In this document: positions 16,253 through 24,502 of the stretch, one piece after another
How the letters are laid out: every line of letters begins with the position of its first letter
Numbering within the stretch: the stretch's first letter is position 1
Made by a program: the position numbers and the translations under genes
Notes under the pieces: model-generated
What the model saw: the letters and a program-made list of their open reading frames with translations, nothing else
Database searches by the model: none
Told to the model about the DNA's origin: nothing
Virus record (IMG/VR): IMGVR_UViG_3300029954_000021
Span: 1-47,083 of that record
Strand: one strand, 5' to 3'
DNA: 47,083 nucleotides
Source of the DNA: a virus

Positions 16253-17134
16253 ATGCTGGATGCATTTCTGAACGTGTTGGTGAAGAAAGCTTCGGACAAG
16301 AAAACCGAAGATGAGTTGACGGCGCATCTGACGCGCTTGCCTCTGAACGAGATTCAAAAGATTGCGCGGCTGGGCTCGGTTAAGAAGGCATTCTGCGGCG
16401 ACGGTGACGATGGGAAGTGGCTCGCGCGCTACGAAGACACGGCGCTGTATGAGAAAGCGTTGGCGCTTGAGGAAGAGCTGCTCAAGATCGAAGCGCAGCG
16501 CATTGAGCGTCGGTTGAAGCCGGAACCCGAGATCGACAACCTCTATGCCCAAGAGGACATGGTTCGGTTGAAGAAGCGGCAACTGGACCTCGAGTTGTCC
16601 AAGCTGCGCGCGGGGGGCGAGGCGGAGCCGGCGGCAAACGATCTGGAAGAAGAAAACGATCTGGAAGAAGAGGAAGAGCCGGCAGCGGAAGACGGAAGCA
16701 TGAAGTCCGCGCATTTGGCCTTCGTGCGTAAGCTGGCGGCGTGCTCGGATCCCACCCAGGGGCTGAAGGCGCCCGCGGTAAAGCGACCCCCGGTTCCTTC
16801 GATGGCCGTGAAGACAGCGAGTGTCCTGCGCCCCTTTCTTCCGGCCTTCCCAGGACTGCCCAAGGAAGCGTGCTTCGATCTGGCGGGGCGAGCGTTGGCG
16901 CACGCAGAGGCACAGCAAGCATCTTTGCGCGCCAAGCATGCGGGCATCGGCGGCGCTATCAAGGGCGCGCTGCGCGAAGGGGCCATTCAAGGGGGTACGG
17001 GTGCAGCCGGGGGCGCCCTTGGAGGCGCATTGTTTGGTGGTGTTGGGGCTTTACCCGGGGCTGCCATCGGAGGCGCCGGCGGCGCTATCAACGGTATTAT
17101 TTCAGGCGCAGCCAAAGGTTTTAACGACAAGTAG
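16253..17134 (+). CDS. Virion protein with helical N-terminus, KTAS motif and C-terminal glycine zipper
   Basis: 293 residues, ATG with TAGGAGACCATC upstream. The N-terminal half is helical and charged, including WLARYEDTALYEKALALEEE, and an acidic Glu run at about 125-147. VKTASVLRPF lies at bases 16811-16822. The C-terminal ~65 residues are a glycine-zipper (GIGGAIKGALREGAIQGG, then GAAGGALGGALFGGVGA), similar in style to the 7966 and 13964 proteins. This suggests the three share a location, such as the capsid interior or an injected complex. Confidence 0.7.
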   Translation: MLDAFLNVLVKKASDKKTEDELTAHLTRLPLNEIQKIARLGSVKKAFCGDGDDGKWLARYEDTALYEKALALEEELLKIEAQRIERRLKPEPEIDNLYAQEDMVRLKKRQLDLELSKLRAGGEAEPAANDLEEENDLEEEEEPAAEDGSMKSAHLAFVRKLAACSDPTQGLKAPAVKRPPVPSMAVKTASVLRPFLPAFPGLPKEACFDLAGRALAHAEAQQASLRAKHAGIGGAIKGALREGAIQGGTGAAGGALGGALFGGVGALPGAAIGGAGGAINGIISGAAKGFNDK

Positions 17135-17144
17135 GGCTCCCTAA

Positions 17145-18047
17145 ATGCCGGGTTTGGCGATTACTAAAGCGCGCGTTCTGTCGTTGTCCCTCGACTACAA
17201 CCAGTTAACTTGGGAAGTCGGAGATACAGCGGAAGACCTTCTTGATTACACCTTTCTTGTTCTGCGCGCTGAGTCCGCCTCGGGCCCCTTCGACCCCATT
17301 TCGCAGGAGCTCGAAGACGCGTTCTTGTTCATCGACAACCTGGTCAAGGTTGGGAATATCTACCGGCAGTACCACTACAAGATCCAGATCCGTAATAAGC
17401 AAACCGGGGAAGTTAAGCTTTACGGACCCTACGCTAAGACCCCCGAGCCGACGCTCATCGCTCAGGAATTGCGGCTGCATCTGAACCTGCTGATGCACGA
17501 GTTCATCGGGCGCCGCTGTTGGCTTTTACCCGTGCGTACGTTTGGGCAGCGTTGTGCAGATTGCTGGAACCCCCGCCTTCAAAAGCGGAAGTTCAGTGGT
17601 TGTCGTAGCTGCTTCGATACGTCGTTTGTACGGGGGTACCACAAGCCTATTGAAATTTGGGTCAGCATTGATCCAACACCGGCCAATCAACAGCCGACCA
17701 ACTCGGGTAAGCTTCAGCAGCAATCCACCACAGGGCGCATGTCGTTTTACCCACCGGTAAAACCCGATGACGTGCTGGTTGAACCCGAGAATATTCGGTG
17801 GACCGTGCGTACTATTTCCACCACGCAAGAACAGCGCGCGGTGGTGACGCAAGAGCTTCAGATGCGGCGTGCTGAGACGACGGACATGGAGTACCTCATC
17901 CCCTTGGATTTGGGGGCGCCCATGCAAGACTTGTTTTATACCCCTGCTCGCAATTACACGAACCCGACCACACTGACGGATTTGCCTAAAGACGACATCG
18001 ACTTCGAGGGGATCTATTCCCTGTACCCCCCGTGGTACGGTCGTTAG
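17145..18047 (+). CDS. Neck/tail-attachment candidate: FN3-like plus Cys4 zinc protein
   Basis: 300 residues. The N-terminal ~95 residues read like a fibronectin type III-like beta sandwich (LTWEVGDTAEDLLDYTFLVL, then YRQYHYKIQIRNKQTGEV). A zinc-binding knuckle follows (RCADCWNPRLQKRKFSGCRS, CxxC plus CxxC, about 135-155), then FVRGYHKPIEIWVSIDP. I recall this pairing in myophage genes between capsid and sheath, probably head-tail junction or neck proteins, though not with a proven function. The ATG follows the previous stop by ten bases. Confidence 0.65.
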   Translation: MPGLAITKARVLSLSLDYNQLTWEVGDTAEDLLDYTFLVLRAESASGPFDPISQELEDAFLFIDNLVKVGNIYRQYHYKIQIRNKQTGEVKLYGPYAKTPEPTLIAQELRLHLNLLMHEFIGRRCWLLPVRTFGQRCADCWNPRLQKRKFSGCRSCFDTSFVRGYHKPIEIWVSIDPTPANQQPTNSGKLQQQSTTGRMSFYPPVKPDDVLVEPENIRWTVRTISTTQEQRAVVTQELQMRRAETTDMEYLIPLDLGAPMQDLFYTPARNYTNPTTLTDLPKDDIDFEGIYSLYPPWYGR

Positions 18048-18050
18048 GTG

Positions 18051-18455
18051 ATGAACGAGCTTTTCTACGCTGCTTTCGCTGATGAGCTCGTGAAGATTGC
18101 CGAGGCGGATGCCGTAACAGACGCTGCGTCGGCGGTGAATGAAGGGCAAACGCCACCCCCTTATCGAGAACACCCGGCGTTGACGCTGGCGAAGGGGGTC
18201 GGTGGCTACGCCCTTGGCGCGGGGGCAGGGTACGTGGGTATGCACGGCCTGAACCGCGGTATCCAGGCGTTGGGGGGTGATGGGTTACCCCTCGCCGTAA
18301 TGAAATACGGCCCCCCGGTAGCGGCGGGCGCCGCGGGTCTTGGGTTTGGGTTGTTGCAGCACCGTATGATGGATCGTCTAAAGAAGTCGGGGGCACCCCC
18401 GCAGAACCCCCTGACGGAGCCACACGGTGGACTCGATCAAGACCCCGAAATTTGA
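18051..18455 (+). CDS. Small membrane/virion protein with glycine-rich hydrophobic segments
   Basis: 134 residues from ATG 18051, directly after the previous stop (a GTG at 18048 is an alternative). The N-terminus FYAAFADELVKIAEAD resembles the hydrophobic-then-Lys-x-Ala pattern around KTAS in other head proteins. Two Gly/Ala hydrophobic segments follow (VGGYALGAGAGYVGMHGL and VAAGAAGLGFGLL), either transmembrane or zipper helices. The end overlaps the next gene by 29 bases. Function unknown. Confidence 0.6.
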   Translation: MNELFYAAFADELVKIAEADAVTDAASAVNEGQTPPPYREHPALTLAKGVGGYALGAGAGYVGMHGLNRGIQALGGDGLPLAVMKYGPPVAAGAAGLGFGLLQHRMMDRLKKSGAPPQNPLTEPHGGLDQDPEI

Positions 18456-19308
18456 GGACACGAGCGCCTTTCCCGGAAGCTTCAAGTACACCCCGCTCGA
18501 AGCCCTAAGAAACCTATTCGTCGGGTTCATGCAGGGCTTGTTCAATGCAGCGCCCCCAGGGGCGTATCACTGGGATCCCGACCCGGCGACCACGGACATC
18601 ATCATTCAGGATGAAGCGCCGGTAAAGACTGAGGTGATGCAGCGCCGACCGCTCATCACGCTGACCCGGGGACCCATCCAGTTCTATTCCTTTGGAATGG
18701 ACGATTTGCTTCAGTACGACGCGGCCATCAATCGTAAGACCAAGAGCATCTTGGCGACGGGTACGATGACGATCAATTGTTGTTCGCGCGTACCGCTTGA
18801 GGTCGAGAATATTGGCTGGGTTGTAGCGGAGCACATCTGGCTTTTGCGCGACCTTCTTCTACAGCACGGCTTGTTCGATACGGGGCGCCAGATTCAGCTG
18901 GGGTCGCCCTCTCCCGCAGGGTCTATTATTGCGGATGACAATGGGGATACGTGGACGGCAGTAGCCATCAGTGTACCGTTTCAATTTGTGCGTACGAGTG
19001 CGTTTACACCCCTCGGAAAGCAGATCGTTCAAAGCATCGAGCACCGCATGCGCACGCAATTTCCGGCGCCTACTACCGTGGGGGGTCCCCCGCCGTACAA
19101 CGGGTTTGACCGTCCGTTTGCCGTGCATCCGGTACCCGTGCCGCCTCTTATCAATGCCCCCGATGCCCACGGGGGTACGGCTACGTTTTCGAACAGGCCC
19201 ACCTTTCTGCCAAAGCAGCGGCACCCCCTCGACCCGACGCGGGAAGTGTACGTACGAACGGTGCGCCCCTTCCGTGCGGGTAGCCTGCAGCTACCCTCTT
19301 CTCTGTAG
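18427..19308 (+). CDS. Putative tail completion/terminator protein, 293 aa
   Basis: GTG start inside the end of the previous gene, with GGAGCCACACG upstream. The central region is conserved-looking (ITLTRGPIQFYSFGMDDLL, MTINCCSRVPLEVENIGWVV, AEHIWLLRDLL) and ends with FVRTSAFTPLGKQIVQSIEHRM. I recall similar proteins immediately before sheath genes in contractile-tail phages. A tail terminator or neck role is plausible from that position. The C-terminus is Pro-rich. Confidence 0.6.
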   Translation: MDSIKTPKFEDTSAFPGSFKYTPLEALRNLFVGFMQGLFNAAPPGAYHWDPDPATTDIIIQDEAPVKTEVMQRRPLITLTRGPIQFYSFGMDDLLQYDAAINRKTKSILATGTMTINCCSRVPLEVENIGWVVAEHIWLLRDLLLQHGLFDTGRQIQLGSPSPAGSIIADDNGDTWTAVAISVPFQFVRTSAFTPLGKQIVQSIEHRMRTQFPAPTTVGGPPPYNGFDRPFAVHPVPVPPLINAPDAHGGTATFSNRPTFLPKQRHPLDPTREVYVRTVRPFRAGSLQLPSSL

Positions 19309-19387
19309 TGCAATTCCCATACACGCGCGCCGCGTGGAAGAATCGCTGAAGTAGCAGAGCACTTACGCATCCAAAGGAGCGCGCTAC

Positions 19388-22300
19388 ATGGCGAATAGTA
19401 CACCGGCGTCTATCCCGCGCCCCGGCACCCAGGTCATCCAACAATTTAGGGCGGTAACGCCCACGGTCATCACGCCCACGCTCGTGCCCAACGTGGTCGG
19501 CGTGTGCAAGCAGATTGTGGATTTGCTCGTGACCGACAGTACCGGCGGGCAGACCCTCAATGCTGATGCGCTGATTGACCTTCCGGCCTTTTTCTTTTCG
19601 GCGGCTGCTACCGGAAGCCCTCCCGTATACACGGGTCTCGATGGGCTTCAATTGGCGGTGAGCATCAACGAGTCGGTTGAGGTTGATTTGCCGTTCTCGG
19701 ACCCTTCGGCGGAGGGGTTGACCCCTGCGACCATGGTGTCGCAGATCATGGCCGCTTTGAGTCAGCAGGGCGTAACGTCGGCCCAGGCTATCCTGGTCAG
19801 CGACACCTACTTCGAATTTGCGACCCTCGGTAAAGGGCAGTTTGAATCCATCACCATCCTTGACACGACGTCGCCTGTGGTTGCATCGGCACTCGGAATT
19901 GGTATCGGGCAGACCTACCTGGGCGTTTCCAACTACAATCAGTACACGCTGACCATTCCGGAAGAAGCCTTTCCCGATCCGCGCAATAACCTGGCGGAGT
20001 TGGTGATTGAGCAAAACACCGTGCGCGTGTTCCTGGCAACGGGGCACAGCACGGACATCACGGAAGCCACGCGAACGGCGTCGTTCCTGATGAAAGGAAC
20101 CGTGGCCATTTCGGGGTCCGTGCAATCCCCCACGGATTTGTCGGGCCTGGTGTACCCCACGGCCATTGGCACGAATAACCTCATTATCAACGTGGACAAT
20201 GGTACTGACCAGACGATCGCGTTCACGAGCCCCGCAAGTGACACGGCGTTTTTGAGTCAGCTCCAAGCGGGCTTGTCCGGCGCAACGCCGTCGCTGGTCT
20301 CGGGTAAGTTTTTGGAGATCACCAGCAACAGCGAGGGTGCGAATAGCTCCGTTACGATCCGCCCGGCAAGCACGCTTTTGACCACGAACGGCGGGCCCCT
20401 GTCCTTTCCCGTTTTGGCAGGTACTGGGACAAGTATCGCGGCTGTAAGCGATGGCAGCGGCGGCGCCTACACCTCGCTTCTGGATTTCGCTAGCATGAAC
20501 TTTACGGCGGCAGCGACGCACGCGGTGTTGACCGCCTCGGCCCCCCCGACGTTCTCTGCGCTGACCACTGGCAGCACGTTGATTCTGAGCGATGGGCATG
20601 CGCCGCAGACCATCACGTTTGCGGGTAACGAGACTACGGTGGTGGGGGCGACCAACAGCCTACAAGCCACCATTCAGGCGCTGGTGGGTACCGAAACGGG
20701 CGGCAACGTTGTGGTGTCTTCGACAGGGGGCGCGCTGACGTTGACCAATGAAACCGTTGGCGATGAGTCGATGCTCCAAATTGTTGGGGGCACGGCCTTG
20801 GCGGCGCTCGACCCGGGTACAACGCCCACGTTGATCGCCGGTGCGCAGACCAACGGTAACCCCTTCCCTCCCCAGGCCGGCGACCAGATTTGGATCGACG
20901 GGACGTTGTTCGCGTTGGTGAACAAGGTGGCACCGGGGGGCATCACCACGCGTCTCAAGATCAACCAGCAGGTACCGATCAGTACGAATGTCGGTACGAG
21001 CTTCTACATTGAAGCGCAGAACCTGGTGTCCCCCGCGCCCCCGAATCGACCCACGCCTGACTTGGTGGTGGATCTTACGGACAACATCACCATCAAGCAC
21101 AGTCTCCTGCGCGACTTCGTGGGAAACCCTCTGGCGGTTCAGGCCCCTATTTACGTGGCGTACACAGCGCTTCGGCTCGACACTACGGCCTTGGCAACGA
21201 ACCCGGGTCTTTTGCGCTTCGGCAATACCACGGACCTCGAGGCGGCGATCGGGCCAACGACCGCGGACAATCCGCTGGCGCTCGGGATGTACTTCGCACT
21301 CATCAATGGGCCCGGCATTCAAGTAACGGGATTGGGCGTCGACGCAATTGCATCCGAAGAGCCCTTCGGTACCGTCGAAGCGTTCACGAGGGCCGCGGAA
21401 TACCTCGAGGGCTTCGAGGTGTACGCCATTGCGCTTCTAACCCATGACGAGTCCGTGGCGCAGGTGTTCAACACCCACGTACAGTTTATGAGTCAGCCCG
21501 AGCAACACGGCGAGCGCATCTTGCTGTGGAACCCGGTCATCCCCACCAACGCGCTCGACACATTGATTACGAGTGGCACCAACGGTGACGGGCTGAGTAC
21601 CATCACGTTCGATACCAAGATCACGAGCCTGAGCACGCTCTTGCAAGCGGCGGGTGTTAGCCCGGTGGGAACCATCCCGGTGGCGTCCGGGTTGTTCCTA
21701 GCTCTGGCCGCGGATGGGAACAATTACTCGATCGCCAGCATCGTGGGCTCCCGCGTTACGGTGCGCGTGAGCGCGGGTAGCTTCCCCAACGGTTCGAACG
21801 ACGATGGCTTCTATGCAGAGAACGTTCTGCCTTCGCCGCTCATTGGGGAATTGTTCTCGATTCGTGTGCGGGGACTGCCCCTCGTGACGCTGGCGGGAAC
21901 CCCCGATAAGAATGCGATTGCAGCCAATGTCAACGCCATGGGGCAGTCGTTTCAGAACCGTCGGTTTTGGATGACGCTTCCCGATCGGTGTGTGGCCACC
22001 ATCTCGGGCGTCAGCCAGGTCCTCGACGGCTTCTACATGAACGCGGCTACCGCCGGCGCGATCGGGCAGCAGCCGCCACAGCAGTCCTTTACCCAGTTCC
22101 CCATCACGGGGTTCACCGGGGTGAAGGGTAGCAACGATACGTACAGCGAGAGCCAGCTGAACGTGATGGCAGGCGGTGGCGCCTACATCTTTGTGCAGGA
22201 TGTTGCGAACGCGCCCATCTATGCACGCATGGCGCTGACAACGGATTTGACCAGTGTCGAAACCCGCACGGACTCCGTGACCAAGATCGTCGACTTCACT

Positions 22301-22546
22301 GCGAAGTTCGTTCGGGGGAGCCTGAAGAACTTCATCGGGCGCTTCAATATCACGCAGGGCTTTTTGGATACCCTGGGCACCGTGGGTCAGGGGCTCTTCG
22401 GCTTCCTTACGGAGAACGGCGTGTTGATTGGGGGAAGCCTCGACAATATCATCCAGGATGAGAACAACCGAGACACGGTCATCATGGATTCGACGTTGGA
22501 TGTTCCTATTCCGTGCAACTACCTAAAATTGACCTTACTCATTTGA
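19388..22546 (+). CDS. Tail sheath protein
   Basis: 1052 residues, longer than common sheaths, ATG with AAAGGAGCGCGCTAC upstream. The C-terminal ~130 residues show the typical sheath core (VETRTDSVTKIVDFTAKFVR, SLKNFIGRFNITQGFLDTL), which forms the interlocking contractile tube. The N-terminal half contains three related beta-rich modules (about residues 85-172, 262-345 and 395-475), each with a hydrophobic strand, a threonine-rich helix region and a closing strand ending near a Val/Ala-rich turn. These are probably surface insertions. It is followed by a double terminator, consistent with high expression. Confidence 0.9.
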   Translation: MANSTPASIPRPGTQVIQQFRAVTPTVITPTLVPNVVGVCKQIVDLLVTDSTGGQTLNADALIDLPAFFFSAAATGSPPVYTGLDGLQLAVSINESVEVDLPFSDPSAEGLTPATMVSQIMAALSQQGVTSAQAILVSDTYFEFATLGKGQFESITILDTTSPVVASALGIGIGQTYLGVSNYNQYTLTIPEEAFPDPRNNLAELVIEQNTVRVFLATGHSTDITEATRTASFLMKGTVAISGSVQSPTDLSGLVYPTAIGTNNLIINVDNGTDQTIAFTSPASDTAFLSQLQAGLSGATPSLVSGKFLEITSNSEGANSSVTIRPASTLLTTNGGPLSFPVLAGTGTSIAAVSDGSGGAYTSLLDFASMNFTAAATHAVLTASAPPTFSALTTGSTLILSDGHAPQTITFAGNETTVVGATNSLQATIQALVGTETGGNVVVSSTGGALTLTNETVGDESMLQIVGGTALAALDPGTTPTLIAGAQTNGNPFPPQAGDQIWIDGTLFALVNKVAPGGITTRLKINQQVPISTNVGTSFYIEAQNLVSPAPPNRPTPDLVVDLTDNITIKHSLLRDFVGNPLAVQAPIYVAYTALRLDTTALATNPGLLRFGNTTDLEAAIGPTTADNPLALGMYFALINGPGIQVTGLGVDAIASEEPFGTVEAFTRAAEYLEGFEVYAIALLTHDESVAQVFNTHVQFMSQPEQHGERILLWNPVIPTNALDTLITSGTNGDGLSTITFDTKITSLSTLLQAAGVSPVGTIPVASGLFLALAADGNNYSIASIVGSRVTVRVSAGSFPNGSNDDGFYAENVLPSPLIGELFSIRVRGLPLVTLAGTPDKNAIAANVNAMGQSFQNRRFWMTLPDRCVATISGVSQVLDGFYMNAATAGAIGQQPPQQSFTQFPITGFTGVKGSNDTYSESQLNVMAGGGAYIFVQDVANAPIYARMALTTDLTSVETRTDSVTKIVDFTAKFVRGSLKNFIGRFNITQGFLDTLGTVGQGLFGFLTENGVLIGGSLDNIIQDENNRDTVIMDSTLDVPIPCNYLKLTLLI

Positions 22547-22550
22547 TCTA

Positions 22551-22577
22551 ATGCGGCGCGTGCTCGATGCGCCGCAT
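22551..22577 (+). terminator. Hairpin 1 after the sheath gene
   Basis: ATGCGGCGC (22551-22559) pairs perfectly with GCGCCGCAT (22569-22577) around a nine-base loop, four bases after the sheath stop. There is no T run directly behind it; it leads into hairpin 2. It may protect the mRNA 3' end or act together with the next hairpin. Confidence 0.65.
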
Positions 22578-22609
22578 AAGAGGAGCCCCACCCCGGGCTC
22601 CTCTTCTTT
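22578..22609 (+). terminator. Rho-independent terminator, hairpin 2
   Basis: AAGAGGAGCCC (22578-22588) pairs perfectly with GGGCTCCTCTT (22595-22605) around a six-base loop and is followed by CTTT. The two adjoining hairpins mark the end of the sheath transcript. Confidence 0.85.
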
Positions 22610-22654
22610 AGCCTACCTTTGCTAGACTCGAAGAGCTTTCGGTAGGAGCTCTAC

Positions 22655-22765
22655 GTGCTGGCAACGATTTACAATTCACCAAGCATAGCAACTACGCATG
22701 AGGAATTAGCGGTGCGCAATAATGCAACAACCCGCACGGTGAGTCGCGTGCTGAATGGCAAGTGA
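22655..22765 (+). CDS. 36-residue HTH-like mini-protein
   Basis: GTG start preceded by GGTAGGAGCTCTAC, a good ribosome site, in the 270-base interval between sheath and tube. The product has 36 residues. Its second half (THEELAVRNNATTRTVSRVL, then NGK) closely resembles the recognition-helix part of LacI-type and similar helix-turn-helix proteins, where TVSRVLNG is a typical recognition-helix pattern. It is far shorter than any full repressor. It could be a mini-regulator, a remnant, or chance. The rest of the interval holds the two hairpins, this ORF and the tube gene's ribosome site. Confidence 0.45.
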   Translation: MLATIYNSPSIATTHEELAVRNNATTRTVSRVLNGK

Positions 22766-22816
22766 CGAGGTAGAGGCCCAGCGGTCTCTTTTTAGCCATA
22801 GATTAGGAGGCGGACA

Positions 22817-23614
22817 TTGAGCGGGAATTACTCTGATTGGGCCCCGTACAATAACTACGTACAGGCCGGGATGGTTGACGGCCAGTACGTCAACGCGGGC
22901 TTCATGCTATTGGCTGCAGGGCCGCCGCGTATCGCGAACATCGGCGGCGCGGCTTCCTTTGCGCAAGCCTTGAGTGGCAATGGTCAATCGGCCAATCAGA
23001 TCGTGCTGCCCATTGGTGTACTGCAGAGCTTCAACGTCAGCCACAACCGGCAGTTCAGCCGTATCTTCGAAATCGGTTCCGAGCGAAGTTACTTCATCTC
23101 GGGGCGTACGGTAGGTCAGCTGAGTTTGGGGCGCGTGTACTACCACGGTGCGTCCCTCTTGCGCATTCTTTATGCGTACTACCAAGACGATATTGGACCG
23201 ACCATCGTCCCGTCGATGTGGCCGAACGCGGGTTCTGCCTCAATGGCGAACCCCCACGACGTCATCATCCCGCCGGGGTACGAGAACCTTTACTTCAACC
23301 TCGCTTCAGACTTGTTCGCACAGCCCATCGGCATCTTGATGTACATCCGCGACATCAACCAAGATGCGCTCGGCGCCCTCTACTTCGAATCGAGTTACTT
23401 GCCGAATCACTCATTGGCTACGGATAGCCAAGGGGTTCTTCTGCAGGAGAACGTCGCGGTACAGTTTGAGCGCGCAGTCCCTGTAGCTATCAGCGCGCTG
23501 ACCCTTATTTCGACGGCATCCAACGCGGGGGGCTCGAATATGTCGAGTACCTTCCTTGGAATTCCTGACGCGTCGACCCAGGCCAACGCGTCCACATCGG
23601 CCGCGGCGGCGTAA
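22817..23614 (+). CDS. Tail tube protein candidate
   Basis: 265 residues from TTG 22817, chosen because TTAGGAGGCGG lies just upstream, among the strongest ribosome sites in the window. The gene follows the sheath, the usual tube position. The sequence is beta-rich with ISHNRQFSRI-like strands (NVSHNRQFSRIFEIGSERSY, then GQLSLGRVYYHGASLLRILY), fitting a tube or virion-surface protein. The C-terminus is Ala/Ser-rich. The tube role rests mainly on position and fold style. Confidence 0.6.
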   Translation: MSGNYSDWAPYNNYVQAGMVDGQYVNAGFMLLAAGPPRIANIGGAASFAQALSGNGQSANQIVLPIGVLQSFNVSHNRQFSRIFEIGSERSYFISGRTVGQLSLGRVYYHGASLLRILYAYYQDDIGPTIVPSMWPNAGSASMANPHDVIIPPGYENLYFNLASDLFAQPIGILMYIRDINQDALGALYFESSYLPNHSLATDSQGVLLQENVAVQFERAVPVAISALTLISTASNAGGSNMSSTFLGIPDASTQANASTSAAAA

Positions 23615-23623
23615 GGAACTCCC

Positions 23624-24010
23624 GTGTCCACGCCGTTCACGACAACGCTTACCGTTCAAACGCCCATGGCGGCGGGGCAGCCGCCGCTCCCCATCGTGGC
23701 CGCTCTCTCCGCTGCTTATGACAGCCGCACCGAGTATCGACTGTCCTTTACAGTGTCGGGAACCAAGACGCTCGACATGGGAACGTTGGGCCCCAACGGC
23801 GCTAAGCTTTTGCTGGTGACGATGGATGCCAGCGTTGACCCCACGGTTCAACCCGTGCTTCTTTCCCTTAATGGAGCCACACCCGGTATCGAAGTATCGC
23901 CCGGGGGGTTTTTTGCTTTAGGGAGTCCTCAGCCAACCACCGCCGGTGTCCTTTCCATCACGATCACACACGCTTCCACCGCCGCTATGAGCGTGTGGGT
24001 TTTTGGATAA
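23624..24010 (+). CDS. Small beta-rich structural protein, 128 aa
   Basis: GTG with AAGGAACTCCC upstream. The sequence is a chain of short beta strands with Pro and Thr (TEYRLSFTVSGTKTLDMG, LLLVTMDASVDPTVQPVLL), ending in MSVWVFG. It looks like a small virion or baseplate surface protein. No family recognised. Confidence 0.55.
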   Translation: MSTPFTTTLTVQTPMAAGQPPLPIVAALSAAYDSRTEYRLSFTVSGTKTLDMGTLGPNGAKLLLVTMDASVDPTVQPVLLSLNGATPGIEVSPGGFFALGSPQPTTAGVLSITITHASTAAMSVWVFG

Positions 24011-24013
24011 CTT

Positions 24014-24502
24014 ATGCACCGTCAAGTCATCGAGCGCGTTACTGAAGTGGCTGCGGGGTCTGCTTCTAATGTAATCAAGGACAGTGTATTCGGCGCGCTG
24101 CTGACCGTAGCGGTCGTTTGCATCATTTGGTTGCTGAAGCGCTTGATGAGCGTGCAGGATCAGAGGGTCGAAGATCAAGTACGCGCCAACGAGATGATGG
24201 AGCACAGCCGCGAGAAGACATCTAGCCTGATTGCGCAAGTGAACCAAGCGTCCGTGGGGGTCAACGCGACGCTGGACAAATTGGTAGATGCGCAATGCGA
24301 CAGCACGCGTTCGTTGGGCGATTTGCGCTCGTCTATTCAGTCATTACAGGTGACCACGGACAGCGTCATCCGCGACGCTGTCCGTGGTCGGTCTCAACCG
24401 GAAGTCGCACCCATGTCGTCTGTTCGACAGGAGGTACCCCGCGGAGGGAGTTACTCGCATCTTGATCCTGGGTTGTACGACCGAGGAGAGAGAGGACGGT
24501 GA
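24014..24502 (+). CDS. Membrane-anchored coiled-coil protein, 162 aa
   Basis: Residues about 26-41 form one transmembrane helix (FGALLTVAVVCIIWLL), followed by a long coiled coil (QDQRVEDQVRANEMMEHS onward). This layout occurs in lysis accessory proteins such as holin- or spanin-like ones and in some virion membrane proteins; the sequence cannot decide. A perfect 16-bp hairpin lies inside the gene at 24352-24389. The stop overlaps the next GTG (GTGA). Confidence 0.55.
   Translation: MHRQVIERVTEVAAGSASNVIKDSVFGALLTVAVVCIIWLLKRLMSVQDQRVEDQVRANEMMEHSREKTSSLIAQVNQASVGVNATLDKLVDAQCDSTRSLGDLRSSIQSLQVTTDSVIRDAVRGRSQPEVAPMSSVRQEVPRGGSYSHLDPGLYDRGERGR
24352..24389 (+). promoter_or_regulatory. Perfect 16-bp hairpin inside a coding region
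   Basis: GACCACGGACAGCGTC (24352-24367) pairs perfectly with GACGCTGTCCGTGGTC (24374-24389) around a six-base loop ATCCGC. It encodes part of a helix (TTDSVIRDAVRG) in the 24014 gene. No T run follows, so it is not a typical terminator. It could pause or attenuate transcription, affect translation of the coupled next gene, or bind a protein. Confidence 0.75.

Noticed and set aside
15689-16990. A 433-residue minus-strand open frame opposite the virion genes.
   Set aside because: It spans two plus-strand genes and their junction; composition is consistent with an antisense shadow.
19181-20599. A 472-residue minus-strand open frame opposite the sheath gene.
   Set aside because: Arg/Gly/His-rich shadow of the sheath frame, typical for antisense to a high-GC coding region.
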